Of a stretch of 64,000 nucleotides of DNA, positions 1-52,961 are shown in pieces. The stretch spans positions 2,070,501 through 2,134,500 of the forward strand of contig WPIO01000008.1 in the NCBI GenBank assembly GCA_009760855.2, written 5' to 3'. The notes beneath the pieces are model-generated. The model was not told where the DNA came from. It was given only the letters and a program-made list of their open reading frames with translations, and searched no databases. The DNA comes from Cristatella mucedo (lineage: Eukaryota > Bryozoa > Phylactolaemata > Cristatellidae). Made by a program: the position numbers and the translations under genes. Position 1 is the stretch's first letter, and each line of letters opens with the position of its first letter.

Positions 1-685
1 TCATCCGACTCAGAGATGTTGTATGCATCGAGTCTCGCAGCGCCAGCGTGTAGGCGACGTCGGCATCTCCAATCTTTCGAAGACCTTTTGTCAAGCTCCC
101 CTGAGGCTCAACCTCTTCCTCCGAAGACAAAGTCAACGGTGTGAAGGTCAGTGTTACTCCAGACCATCCAGCGTGAACTGAATTGTCACTACGGCTACTG
201 TAAACTTTTGCACATTTCTGGTCACCTCGATCTTTTTCCAGAAGGCATTAGACGAAAAAAAGGCAAGTGGTGCCCAGCACAGCAAACGAAAATTTTTGAG
301 GTGAAGAAAGAAGCGGATCCAGGTCCGGCACAAGTACTAGAAGGTTTCTTGGAAAAGGCAAAGCTGAAGAACGGTGAAGACACAGAAAAATGTTGCCAAT
401 GACAGAGGGAATAAGTAAGAACAGTTTGAGGAGGACAAAAGCTAGAAGGACGGAGACAGTGACAAGAACTGGGAAGAGGAGGAAAAGAGTGAACGCATTC
501 AGCATGACAGCAGACTGGAGAAAAAAACACTCTGCCAGGTAAAAAAAGGTAGCTTTTCTCTGTGAAGACAAAGACAATCACCGTGGGGTTAAGCACTACC
601 ACAAAAAAAAGAAAATACGGAATTCACTGCAATTTTCCAAGTGTCGACCCTGCATCAAGCTCTTGGTTTCTCAAAACCTGGTACT

Positions 686-687
<2 letters not shown>
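1..687. other. Unassigned sequence
   Basis: No recognised gene or repeat. A + strand frame at 151-402 (83 codons, Lys/Glu-rich) has no recognisable family and is probably chance or an old repeat. Confidence 0.5.
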
Positions 688-727
<40 letters not shown>

Positions 728-742
728 TAATAATAATAATAA
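688..742 (+). repeat. (TAA)n microsatellite
   Basis: About 18 triplets of TAA/AAT forming the 3' tail of the minus-strand LINE that follows. Confidence 0.9.
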
Positions 743-1170
743 TTGCACTTGATAAAGCGCCCTCAGAGAACTTAATCTCTGTCTAGGCGCTTTACATTTG
801 CTGCAAAGTGGTATGCAATTGAATGGTAAGTAAAATCATGCTTGAAAAACAAACAAAATGAATAATATGGTTAGGGGTGACATGCACAGGGTCAGCATCC
901 AAATGTGGTTAGTGGCAGCATGCACAGTGTCAGCACGCATAAGCACATAAAGAACGAATCACAGGGACCCACTAAATGCTGTCCTAAATAGGTGTGTTTT
1001 TAAGTTTCTTTTAAATGTGGTCAGGTCATGGGATGTTCTGACGCAGGTCGGGAGGGAGTTCCAGGCTTTGGGAGCATAATAATAATAATAATGTACTTGA
1101 TAAAGCACCCTCAGAGAACTTAATCTCTTTCTAGGTGCTTTACATTTGCTGCAAAGGTAAATGCAGGATT
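690..1170 (-). mobile_element. Two LINE 3' tails in tandem
   Basis: A (TAA)n run at 688-742 precedes the tail motif (TTGATAAAGCGCCCTCAGAG) and UTR up to GGGAGCAT at about 1074. There a second (AATAAT)n tail starts with another copy of the tail motif (to about 1170). Insertion of one truncated copy next to another. Confidence 0.75.
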
Positions 1171-1829
1171 GTTATACCAGACACACAGACATAGTATGTC
1201 CACATCCGCATAGCATGGAACTTCAAAATTTCATCGAATGTTTCTGGTCGATCAATCCAGCTGACAAAAGCACTAAGGCCATGCTGACCGAATCCATGGC
1301 AGTCAGCCTCAGATATCTCAGCCGAAGACCAAGATACACTCACGTGTACTGTTGCTCGTGCAATGCAGACTACAAAAACTGGCCATACCAGGAACTGAAC
1401 CTTATACTCCACACGTGCTAATTAAGTGATACACTCGTGAAAAAGAGCAACAGCTGTTTCTCAAGCCCTGTAGTTCTCAGGCAAGCCTGCTGACCAGAGA
1501 GATCGCCTACAGCAACTGATAAGGCATTGTAGATGGAGGCAGCCAGGGACACCCCCAATGGTGTTGCTAGACACAAGTCCTGCTGTCGACTTGACTTTGC
1601 TTGGTTTTGACACTTAGGTGCAACCGGTGCTTGCTCTTGCATCATATTACAGACATATTACAAAACGTACTTTTGAGAACCATTGCTCCTACAGATGATT
1701 GGAAATCACCGACATAAAAGGACTCGTGCAATCACAAGGCTAAGCTGAGCGATGATGGATGAGGTGCAAGCTGCCCCACCGAGAGTCTATTACGAACGAT
1801 TACAGTCAATGACATCCTTTGTGTTTCTT

Positions 1830-2162
1830 TTAATAATATTAATAATACATTTGATGTAGCGCTCTCAGGGAACTCAATCTCTCTTTAGGCACTTTACATT
1901 TGCTGCAAAGGAAGCATGATCGAATGGTTATTGGTATTATGCTCAATGACAACAAGCATAAATAAATAAAATATAAATATAATTCATTTATATAGCGCCC
2001 CAAGAGAACTGAATCTCTATTCATGCGCTTGACATATCGAGCCCACGACCTCAGTCAGACCTTGGTCGGGGCAAGCACCTTAACCGCTAGACCAAACATA
2101 TAACATGGTTAGAGGTGACATGCACAGGGTCAAAATGCAAATATCGTTAGTGGCAGCATGCA
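1830..2162 (-). mobile_element. LINE tail with nested tRNA-headed SINE
   Basis: LINE 3' sequence (1830-1970) resumes at about 2101-2162 (GGTTAGAGGTGACATGCACA). Between them is a minus-strand SINE (about 1975-2100) with a tRNA-like head (CTAGCGGTTAAGGTGCTTG, then GGTCGTGGGCTCGA) and a 3' part resembling the LINE tail (AGAGATTCAGTTCTCTTGG). Confidence 0.65.
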
Positions 2163-2284
2163 AAGACATTGGCCCATTTGGCCCTGGTATAATTTAAATA
2201 GAATGCATCGGCTACCTGGCAACATATGGAAACACCAAATGGGGCGTATGCCAACACCAAGTAAGCAAGCTTTCACTGACGGAC

Positions 2285-2435
2285 ATAACAAGCAAACGAT
2301 TCTTGCTCTTCACGACCGAAGTCGTAGGTCCGAATCCTGAAGCATGCAATCCTTTATTGCCAACTGAAAGCAGTGGTGATAGCCGTTAAGGCTCTTCCGT
2401 CACGATCCAAATAAGGCTATTGAATCAGCTAATAT
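2285..2435 (+). mobile_element. tRNA-derived SINE
   Basis: GAAGTCGTAGGTCCGAATCC (B-box-like), CAATCCTTTATTGCCAACTG, GTGGTGATAGCCGTTAAGGC and AGGCTATTGAATCAGCTAA. Confidence 0.75.
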
Positions 2436-2949
2436 TTTGTATGATTTTGGCACCACATTACAAAAGCAGTTATCAAAAGAAATTGTACCATCTACAAGTC
2501 ATAGCCTATGGAAGCCAGCATGCTGAATAGAGTAATAAAAATAATGGTGATAATTATGCATTTGCATGGCACCCGAAGTGAAACGAACCTCCTTTTAGGC
2601 ACTTCACATAAGCTAGAAAGGAAGCATATCAGCTGACTAGTGACAGTAACACAACCACAAGTGAAAGCGAACACATCCATGTAAAACGTGATTTACTTGG
2701 GCATAGCAAACGCTTTAGGGAATGGTCTTTTTTTTAGCTTCCTTTTACATCCTTTTTTACTTTCAGCATTCGTACGCAGCCGTACTCAGCAACGTGTGAT
2801 TATTAACTCAAGTCAGACGTTCTCGAACAGGAACTTCAGTCATCTGTGGCTCAGGAACGCTGTGCTCCGATTGGCTAGCATCTTGGCCAGCGCCTTGCAG
2901 CAGGAACGCTGTGCTTTGATTCGCTAGTTAAAGTCGGAGGGGGCAGCCT

Positions 2950-3765
2950 AGTACCTGCAGAAGACAGCATTTAGGCGCAGCATACGAACTAAATGCACGT
3001 CTCCAAAGGATTTAAGGTTTGTACGAGGTATTTCCAGACTGTTGGATTCCGAAAAGCGGGTGGTACGATGCTTGGCCTGATGGGGTAGTATATCTGAAAG
3101 ATAGGCTGGAACCATAGAATGAAGGGACCTAAAAGTGAGCAACAAAACCTTGAAGTCAATCCGTTGCCTCACTGGTAGCCAGTGCAGGTCGGCGAGAAGT
3201 GGAGTAATGTGGCAACTGCGACGCTCACGACAGACAAGCCTAGCTGCCGAGTTTTGCACCAGCTGCAATCGCCTGATCGCACATGCTGGTAGGCCAGTAA
3301 GCAGTGAGTTGCAGAAGTCGAGACGGGATGTCACGAATGCATGGACCAACTTGGACGTGGTATCCTTATCTAAACAAGCCCTAATTTTAGCAATGTTATG
3401 AAGCTGAAAATAGGCAGATTTGACTGTGGAGCTGATGTGGTCGTCTAACGAGAGGTCGCTTTGGAATATGACACCTAGATTTCGAGCTGATTCAGCTGGA
3501 GATATGCTGGCAGAGCCAATTTTGAAAGTCAGCCTTTCCAATTTCTGAATCACACTGGGTTTGCCCATAGCTAGTAAGTTAGTTTTATCATCGTTTAGTT
3601 TTAGAAAATTTGCTACCATCCATGTGCGGTCTGTGTGGTCATTACAAAAGTCTAGGCCTGGCTGATGAGAAAAGCATTGGAAACTTCTTGGGACTTCTTC
3701 GTCTTCCAGCTCGGTACGATCCTCTTCTGCAATCACACCTGGATCACGCCAGAAAAATCCCAAGT
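2950..3765 (-). mobile_element. CR1/L2-like LINE RT C-terminal fragment
   Basis: An open minus-strand frame (3763-2948) contains [96 protein letters not shown] and [21 protein letters not shown]. These are hallmark C-terminal RT/connection motifs of CR1/L2-group LINEs. The 3' UTR is missing. It abuts the hAT relic. Confidence 0.88.
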
Positions 3766-3839
3766 CAGTCTCTCATCTGTCTCATCAAACCCACAATGAG
3801 TTCTTTGGTATACTTGCACCCACAGTCAGAGACAAGAGA

Positions 3840-5110
3840 CATCAGTGACATGAGACGAAACAAGTAATATGGAACTTAGTTTGACTCAACTCCTGATTTG
3901 GCACACCGCGAATAAATGTCTCAGGTCATTAAATAGGTCTATTTTGATTTTGCCAACAAAGCAGTCATCGTCTATGTGTCTTTCCTGGGCTTTCTTCAAA
4001 TCTACGACTAAAATGCTGCAGCAATTGAGAGTCTCATCTTGGACAAACTTGAATATGACAAAACGTCCTTGCAAGATTTCAGGTCACGGTGCTACAACAA
4101 CGCAGCAGTTATGTCTGGCCATTTGCCAGGTGTCCAAAATTGAATACTGTCCAGAGATGAGAAGGCAAATCTTTGTTAGCTGTGATACCCACAGCTTGAA
4201 CTTGGCTGGAGTGCATGCTACAAATCAAGATTTCGTTGTCATTACCGTTTTTGTAACTATTGAGAGCAACTAGTTATTCTTTTCGAGATCAACTCTGAGA
4301 TCAACTCTGAGAAGAACCAAAGAAAGTCTTGGCAAAGTCACTGTCAAACGTGACTCTGCAACAAGGTGGAGTTCAATAGTGGAGGCTGTGAACGCTATCA
4401 TTGACCGACTGAACAGCATTGTAGGTCTTTTGGAGAAACTTTCTGAGGTCACAAGTGGAACACTTGAAACAGGAGCTGGCTTGAAACAAGCTGTCTGTCT
4501 TCTACTTTGTATTTTGAACTTTAAACTTTTTGGCTCTGTTGCCATTTTGATACAGCATCTTAAGGAGGTTTGACCACGTTCAGAAAATATTGAAGGAGCC
4601 AAAGATGAACTTTCATCAAAGACGCTTCTTGTGACTTTCACTCTCTTTGGGTTAAATTTTCAAGACTTCGAGAAGACCTGTGCCAAGAAGCACTACTAGA
4701 TGCAAAAAAGCGATGTGAATTGTGGGAAATAGCAGTAAAACGAAGAATCCGCCGAAGGACAAAGATGCCTACATAACTCTCTCAAGATGTTGATCTCATG
4801 GCAGAGGAGGAGGCTTCGAGAATAATAAAAAATAGCAGAGACTACCTCCGACAAGAAAATACAGCTAGGTTTTCCCGACTCACAGATCTTGATGTCAAAT
4901 TTGGTTTCTTGTTTGAAGTTAAGCAGGTTTTGAAAACACTCAACCAAACCAACCTCCGCCAGAAGTATCTAGATCTAGGAGGATTCTTTTTTTTCAGACG
5001 TTGATCTAACACAGCTGTACAACGAAATATGTGACTGTAAAATGCTTCTTACCACACGCCACGACTCGGCACTAAAGAAACACTGGAAAATATTGACTTT
5101 CAAAATTTAA
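3840..5110 (+). pseudogene. Decayed hAT transposase relic (DUF4371/ZMYM1-like type)
   Basis: Pieces in changing frames on the + strand read like this transposase class. They include a Phe-Asp-Ser-Thr-Pro-Asp start near 3880, LILDKLEYDKTSLQDF near 4040, YNNAAVMSGHLPGVQ near 4100, CDTHSLNLAGVHA near 4185, and TRWSSIVEAVNAIIDRLNSI near 4360. Later come FGFLFEVKQVLKTLN near 4905 and LYNEICDCKMLLTTR near 5015. Stops and frameshifts throughout show it is long dead. No terminal repeats were located. It ends about 400 bp before the SLC37 start codon. Confidence 0.75.
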
Positions 5111-5509
5111 CAGACTATATTTCCACGTTTAAGGCCATAATATTTTATCTAAGTTGAAGCTGCGGTAGCTACCTTGTACATTTACTACACAGTTAATACA
5201 ACTTTCTCGACTCGATATGCCTGCTAGCGTGTGTTGCTTGCATTTCTTCCGCGGTGGAGCTATTTTGCAGCAATTTTTGACAAGGAGAGGGGGCGCCATT
5301 TGTAGCTTCATCTCCGGGCGCCGAAAGGTCTCACTACGCCACTGGCTAGCCGGCGCGCCGTCCGCACAGACGAGTGCCGCAGAGCGATAGGTACAAACTT
5401 ATCACGCTCGAGCGGAAGTCGGTTCCTTTTCCGGTACGGCCCTAAGGTTGAAGGTCGCCGAACTGCTGCTGGACCGTCGGCGGCCTGTCGCGTGCGGGTG
5501 CCGCGGAAC

Positions 5510-46405
<40,896 letters not shown>

Positions 46406-46560
46406 GTAGGTGGCGCCACCATGCACCAGGCAGTTGCTGTGTTGAGAGACAGACAGAGACAGGCAGATAGAGAGACACACAGAGAGACACGCAGATAGAG
46501 CGGGCACCTTACACAGTAGCTTCCACGTGTCAGAAGTCGCTGAAGATATCCGCATTAATT

Positions 46561-46606
46561 TAATTTAATAATATGTATATATATATATATACATATTATT
46601 AAATTA
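46561..46606. repeat. Perfect 46-bp AT palindrome
   Basis: A sequence from TAATTTAATAATATGTATAT through an AT core to ATATTATTAAATTA that equals its own reverse complement over all 46 bases. It is joined directly to the 23-bp minisatellite. Confidence 0.97.
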
Positions 46607-46936
46607 GCGCAATGCTGACAGTCCAGGCGGCACAATGCTGACAGTCCAGGCGGCGCAATGCTGACAGTCCAGGCGGCGCAATGCTGACAGTCCAGGCGGA
46701 GTCCAGGCGGCGCAATGCTGACAGTCCAGGCGGCGCAATGCTGACAGTCCAGGCGGCGCAATGCTGACAGTCCAGGCGGCGCAATGCTGACAGTCCAGGC
46801 GGCGCAATGCTGACAGTCCAGGCGGCGCAATGCTGACAGTCCAGGCGGCGCAATGCTGACAGTCCAGGCGGCGCAATGCTGACAGTCCAGGCGGCGCAAT
46901 GCTGACAGTCCAGGCGGCGCAATGCTGACAGTCCAG
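46607..46936 (+). repeat. 23-bp minisatellite, about 14 copies
   Basis: The unit begins GCGCAATGCTGACAGTCCAG and ends GCG (23 bp). Four units, an 11-bp partial unit (46699-46709), then nine full units and a 20-bp end. Units are almost identical. The 23-bp period keeps three minus-strand frames open. Confidence 0.97.
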
Positions 46937-47929
46937 CATTGCGGTAGCTCGGTCTCGGCCTCTAGCGGGAGGGGCGAATTACCTTCATTTCATGTGAGTT
47001 GCGTGAAGGGAGTTGTACAGCACATGATCTGCAGAGCTGAACGTGACCGCCTGTTGTTGCCAGCAGGTTTTTAGCAAGCAAAGGGACAGGCAATAAAATG
47101 GCTCGAAGAGGATCAGAGATCAGGATGACGAAGACCTTTTCATACCTTCAGTTTAGATAAGCACGGAGATGCCAAGCCACTGCCATTGCCTCCAGCCCTC
47201 CACTAGGTGGGCGTGGATTCTATCTGCGGCCACATTTCCATGTGCATCTGTTAAGCTTGCCTAGCTCTTCTCGACTTGTGCTCGAGCGAAGGCGACCGAA
47301 GCCCGACTTTCGACCAGTTGTTATCATCGCTCGTGCATGCTAGGCATGTCTTGTCACAAAGTGCACGTAACGAGCCGTGATCTTCGAGAAGACAAATTAG
47401 CATGTGCACACTTGCACCAGTGTGTCTGTGCTATCATTGAGGAAGCTGCAGCACCTGTGCACGTCTCCTTCTGTTTGTCTGTCTCTGTATGCCCGTCTCT
47501 TGTCTGCCTGTCTCTCTCTCTCACTCCTCTGTCTGTCTCTCTGTCTCTCTCTCTCGATCTCTGTCTGTCAGTCTTCTTTCCCTTTTCTCAAGCTTTTTCA
47601 GCTCTCTCCTCCCTCACCCACTCTTTCTCCACTTCCCAGCCAGACAAGTGAGTAAATTAGATCCAAGCAAAGTGCTTGCCCACAAGGATACAGACAAGCT
47701 CGCCTATCCTTAGTGGTCCTCCGTTGTTAACGGCCTCCGTTAGGTAAACTTGTTTTGAGTTTTGAATTCCCATACGGAAGTCGGCTAACGGCCACTCTAT
47801 TCATGCATTGTCTCCAGTGTACTACTGGCCCTGCCTGCTTGCATCAACGTCAACGGAGGAGGTCGGCTGGTACAAGACGGGTGGAGGGCTACTGGCCCCA
47901 GTGACCTGCTGCAGCAGCAGCTGCACTGC

Positions 47930-47992
47930 TGCTGCAGCAGAGTTTGATGTTGCTGCAGCAGAGTTTGATGTTGCTGCAGCAGAGTTTGATGT
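47930..47992 (+). repeat. 21-bp tandem repeat, three copies
   Basis: The unit TGCTGCAGCAGAGTTTGATG plus T, perfect three times. Confidence 0.9.
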
Positions 47993-48054
47993 TGCTGCTT
48001 TTCATTCGGGCTTTTATCAGCAGTAGCAACCCTGCCGTGGTTTGTTGGCAGATC

Positions 48055-48058
<4 letters not shown>

Positions 48059-48145
<87 letters not shown>
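48059..48145 (+). repeat. (GA)n microsatellite
   Basis: About 43 GA units, flanked on both sides by a similar CGTGGTT(T/C)GT...GGCAGAT sequence. Confidence 0.95.
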
Positions 48146-48146
<1 letters not shown>

Positions 48147-49072
48147 AGCTCTCCCGGCTGTCGTGGTTCGTATTGGCAGATTTGTGGGCACACGGCAACC
48201 GCAAGTGGCCGGACGAGCTAGTTGTATGCCCAATGTACGCATCACCGACGATCTGTCCTAGAGATATAAAGAAACCCAAGTGCAATAACTGACAGATTTG
48301 AGTGATGCACCTGCAAGGGGAGTCGGGTTGTTTGCCACGGCACTGAATGACAAGTTTCCAACGAGCTATGCACAAGATGGATGGGGTTTTCATGTACATG
48401 AAGTATTACCTGCATTTATTGGGCGAGTCAGACCAGCATTACAACAGACATTTGTGGAGTGAATGACTTTCTGCCATGATACGGCATCTGCCAGTCGGCA
48501 ATCGTGTGAGCAATCGAGCCTAGTTTAATATTCCAATGAGTTGCCCTGAGTTCCGTCTGTGTGCAGTTCAGTAGGCAAGCTTACTCCTGGTAATCCTACC
48601 TGGAAGGCATCAGACATATGTACCGTGTACCGAGATATAGTTTCCACGAGTCTAAAGTTACCTGTTCTTAGCAAGGATACGGTGAATGGTCTAGTGATGA
48701 CATCATTGCTTGGATGCCTTCCCAATTAGTTACCTTCTCACTTCTCCAGGAATTTTGTGGTGGACCACCCCATCTGATAGATACTTGAGCAGCTATTGAA
48801 AATTGGTACTGTGAACAGGACTTTTACCCTGCCCTTGCAATCCAGAATTTTTAAATAACAGCCCAATCAGTTGGCACTAATTTCCACTAGTGAGTCACAC
48901 ATTTATACTGTACAGGGCCGACCACCAAGGCCGATGGCTCAGCAAAGTTTTGCAAGACTTCACTGTTACACATCTGAATGGTAATAATATTGTCTTGCGT
49001 TTGGATATACCATCTATTGCCACCACGAGACCTAGAATGTTAGCAGACTGTCAAGCAATCGGTGTATATTTC

Positions 49073-49140
49073 CCTCCCTTCCTCCCTCCCTCCCTCCCTC
49101 CCTCCCTCCCTCCCTCCCTACCTCCCTCCCTCCCTCCCTC
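49073..49140 (+). repeat. (CCCT)n microsatellite
   Basis: About 16 CCCT units with one CCTA variant. Confidence 0.95.
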
Positions 49141-49339
49141 TCAGACAAAGTGGGTAAAAGACTGCTTTATTCTTTGATGGGGGATAGCTGAATGAATCGG
49201 TGAGCAAGCAGGCAGGAGCTTGTGTAGTACCATACGATTCATTCGGCCACCAGGGTTCTTCACCGATTTTTATGTCAATGGGCTGTGATGCTTTAGCTGT
49301 TAAGTAGGCCTATGTAGCACTGTCTTCAAGGCTATGACG

Positions 49340-49560
49340 TCGTCAGCTGTAGCTGTTTCCACGAATGCTTAGGAATGCGAGCTCGTATAGCAGGATCACT
49401 TGCTGAAAGGAAGTGTACAGTCTAAGCTCTCTAAGGGGTCTCTGACCCATTAAGGAAATTTGCAGAGATTTAGGGACCCGTGGTTTTAATGTCAACGTGG
49501 TGACTTTGTAAGATATCCAGCGTTCTGCCGGCAGCCATTGAAGCTTCCTAATCATGTAAG
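49340..49560 (-). mobile_element. Old LINE C-terminal relic
   Basis: The minus strand encodes MIRKLQWLPAERWISYKV then TTLTLK, resembling the LHWLPV-KRI-YK---LTFK motif of CR1/L2-type RT C-termini. Short and decayed, so the family is uncertain. Confidence 0.45.
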
Positions 49561-49876
49561 CCCGTTTTTGTCTGATGCATACATTTTTTTGGAAGCCCTT
49601 GCTTGCGCACTTGCTCCGAGGGCACGACCCGGCTGCTCCGTCACAGACACCGTGTCATTCTTCGTATCGTGGCAGCAGATCGCAGACCCTTTTAGCATTT
49701 TGCTTTTGACAAGCCGAGCACCGGAAGTGCGACACGTGCAAATAGAGACGAGGGCCCAAAGAGTTGTGAGTTGGACCAAAGGACCCGGCTGGCTGCTCGT
49801 CCTCACAACGGATAATAAGAGAGTGATGCAGGTGTGGGCAGCTGCAAAAGAAGTCAAGGAAATCCTGCAATCTCGT

Positions 49877-50057
<181 letters not shown>

Positions 50058-50829
50058 CGGTGATGCTGAGGTCGAGAGGGCAAAGTGGTTCGAGGGCGTG
50101 GCTAATGCTGCTGTCACGTGACCAGTCAGTGTTTAGGTCAGTGTTTTAGCTTCTTTGTCCTCCTTTGTTCTGCATCGCTGCCAATGCCCAATATCGGGCT
50201 CACTAGCTGCAACAGTTTGAACTGATCGGTATTTCCAGAATCGGTCACTTCCTTTGGCTTTGGTCACTTATTTGTCAACAGCGGGAACAGCGTGGAGGTG
50301 GCCCGGCGGCTTGAAGTAAAAGTAAAGCTTAGCTGATTTGGCTGCCTTATTTATACAACGGCATGATTGCCACAACGGCCATCACCACAGATTGCAGCTG
50401 GTATTAAGACACGGTCTTCCGTACGCCCAAGCAAGGCAAGGCTGGCAGCTGATTGAGCTGCAGCTCGGATTTTAAATGAGGCAGTGTGAGCTTGAGGTGA
50501 CGCTCAGATGACTCGGGCCGCGTGTGAAGCGACCTGCTATGTCATGTCCCCTTTGTGGATAGCCTGGGTGAGAGAAGCTCGCTCGCCAGGATGAAATTAC
50601 GGTTGCACACACCGCTGGGTCCCATACGTTAAGGCCTTTGAACAAGGACATTCAATTTGCCCCCTGACAAAAGACCGTGCATGTGCATATTGTACGCAAC
50701 TGATGCGTGTGCTGATTGTGTACAAATCTTGGTATGTCCATGGGGACTCGGTGTGCCTGTGGGAGGGGGGCTCACACCAGACCATTGACACGGCTGCTGC
50801 AAGAGCAGACATTGATGTGAGTAATGATT

Positions 50830-50950
50830 ATGATATTAATAATAATAATTAATAATAATAATAATACTGATAATAATAGGTCGTAAAGCATTCCAAGAGA
50901 ACTATATCTCTGTCTGGCCGCTTTTGCCACTTCATAAGTAGCCGTGGCCG
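50830..50950 (-). repeat. Diverged LINE/SINE tail
   Basis: AATAATAATTAATAATAATA, then GCATTCCAAGAGAACTATAT and CTGGCCGCTTTTGC. The order of elements matches the tail family but with many differences. Confidence 0.5.
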
Positions 50951-51129
50951 TGGCAGCAAAGAGAAGCCGACCGTTGCTGGGTGCTGCCGAAGCAGAAGCA
51001 GAAGTCGTAATGCATCGGCTGGTTATTTAAGTGCAATAGGGAGTAGTATAAGAGCATGAGGCTGAATAATTAGAGCCCTCCCTGTGCAGCATGGTCCTCA
51101 GAGCTTGTGATTATTGAACGTGCATCCTA

Positions 51130-51425
51130 CTACTTCCAAGTCATCCTAGGCATCATACAACCCACTGTTCTGACTCAAACCGCTTAGCTACACCTCATAC
51201 GAACCTCAAATCCTTTGGAGACCGTACCTTCACTTCGAATGCTCTCAAAGCCTGGAACTCATTCCCGACTGATGTAACGACATCCCTCCCGACTTGAAAT
51301 TTAAAAATAAGCTAAAAACGCACCTGTTTCTTGCAGCATTTGGTTAGTCCTTGTGATTTGTCGTATGTGTACTTATGCATGCAGACACTGACCATGTTGT
51401 ACTGACCATGTTGACCATGTTCTCG
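51130..51425 (+). mobile_element. LINE 3' end fragment
   Basis: It contains the segment encoding LKSFGDRTF...SNALKAWNSF, then the UTR (TTGGTTAGTCCTTGTGATTT) to about 51425. A (GT)n tract replaces the usual tail. Confidence 0.7.
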
Positions 51426-51441
51426 AAGTTCCTCACTAAAA

Positions 51442-51449
51442 TGTGTGTG

Positions 51450-51538
<89 letters not shown>
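51442..51538 (+). repeat. (GT)n microsatellite
   Basis: About 48 GT units with one GC interruption, sitting where a LINE tail would be expected. Confidence 0.95.
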
Positions 51539-51541
<3 letters not shown>

Positions 51542-52873
51542 ACTACGTGACTTTTTTGAACATGCAGTTGTGTTTGTATGCTTGTGCCTTCACGTGCCCA
51601 GTGTGTGCTTATTCGAGGGCGCTTGCATGATTGTGCCCTTGCCAGCGGATATCTGGCATAGCTGCTGGAACTGTGCTTGCATCACCCTGTAACCAGTGGT
51701 TGCCTGTGGCAAATTAGCTGCTGTCTAGAGCTGCTGGGCAGCCGTCCTGAGTTTTGGGCTAAGTGTGCCTCGGCGACTCATGCCACGTGGACCGCCTCGT
51801 CTCTGCCCCCCATCGTCACGGCGGGCTTGCTTGCGCCGGCTGCAGCACCGAGGGTTTCCTGCCTCCAGGCGCCTGCTCTCCTCTCATTCTGCGTCATCCA
51901 TAGGCTGCCTCTCCAGACCCGGAATGGGGTAGCTCCCCCCACTGCTGCATTTAGTCTCGATTATCATTCCCTGCTAGCAGATGTCAGCAGGCTGACTGCT
52001 AAGAAAATGTCACACATAGCTGGGTTTGTGCCAGCAGCTTAGCTTCCGGCACTTAAGAGCTGTGGCTGCACCTATTAATATACCAGCTACGCCAGCTTCA
52101 GGCAGTCTTTGGAGAGTGGCTGGCCAGCAAAGCCGGCCGGCCGCAAGCATTGAGCCATCATTCCTCGTCGGCACAACGCTTGTAGGATGGGGCTGCTGGC
52201 TATGCCGGATAACTGGCTGGCTGGCTGTCGTTAGGCATTGTCACCGGACCGCTAGTACTGGCCCGACCCACTGATGCTATCCCCTGACACCGACCGGCGA
52301 TGCATGAGATTTTGCAGCAGTTGGTCGTCTTCTGCAGTGCTTGAGGTGGCAGACAGACTGGCAGCAAACTAGTGCTACATCGAGTGCTGCTTTTCTTTTT
52401 TTTTTACACTGAATGCACCAGGGCCCTAGAGAGGTCTCGGTGGACCATGTCCTGTTTAAAGGTAATTTGAATGGTTGTTTGCCAATGCACTTCAAAAATT
52501 GCTAGCAAGTATTTTCTTTTCATGATTAGTAGCGTCGTTGGGTCATGCCCAAGGGAGGAAGCCAACGCTGACCTCCAACTTCTCCCCCCTTTTGCGATCT
52601 GTCACCCTCCTCCCACCTTTGACCTGTAAGATCGGTGCTGAAGGTTACGACTCGTAGCTGTGTGTGTGCTCGCGAGCACGAGGGTGCGAGTGTTTATACG
52701 CATAACATGGCCACCTCAGATGTTTGGTCGTAGGCAGAGGATAGAGAGACAGGCAGCCATCGATTGCAAAAAAAGGCAGAATCTCGAACGATAAGGCCAT
52801 GCTCGGGTCACTAGGGAGCTGAGCAACGAGCCGAGTGACGTGTCCTCATATACTGTGATTGTCCTCAGGTCAG

Positions 52874-52914
52874 CTGCTGCCAATCTCTCTGCTCTATGCT
52901 GTCACCAACTGCAG
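52874..52914 (+). CDS. SLC37A1/2: Candidate SLC37 exon 13
   Basis: A 41-nt interval bounded by CAG at 52873 and CAG|GTGTGT at 52914. In the phase demanded by exon 12 it reads LLPISLLYAVTNC plus AG. That would continue helix 9 (MLIGAIPS-LLPISLLYAV), as in family members where this helix ends with a Tyr-containing stretch. The exon is unusually short and the conserved block expected next (Val-Asn-Gly-Pro-Tyr, Ser-Ala-Asp-Leu-Gly) was not found downstream, so chance is possible. A (CTG)n run starts 47 bp further on. Confidence 0.4.
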
Positions 52915-52960
52915 GTGTGTGACTCCCGCCTAGCCAAACATTCTGGAAAAACAGGCAGTG

Positions 52961-52961
<1 letters not shown>

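Noticed and set aside
46555-46939. Minus-strand frames with a 23-residue repeat, possible repeat protein
   Set aside because: All three frames are open because the 23-bp unit lacks stops in every phase. This is a property of the minisatellite.
48160-48260. Ala-Asp-Leu...His stretch resembling the SLC37 SADLGTH motif
   Set aside because: The preceding residues do not match the family, and the sequence duplicates the left flank of the GA repeat.
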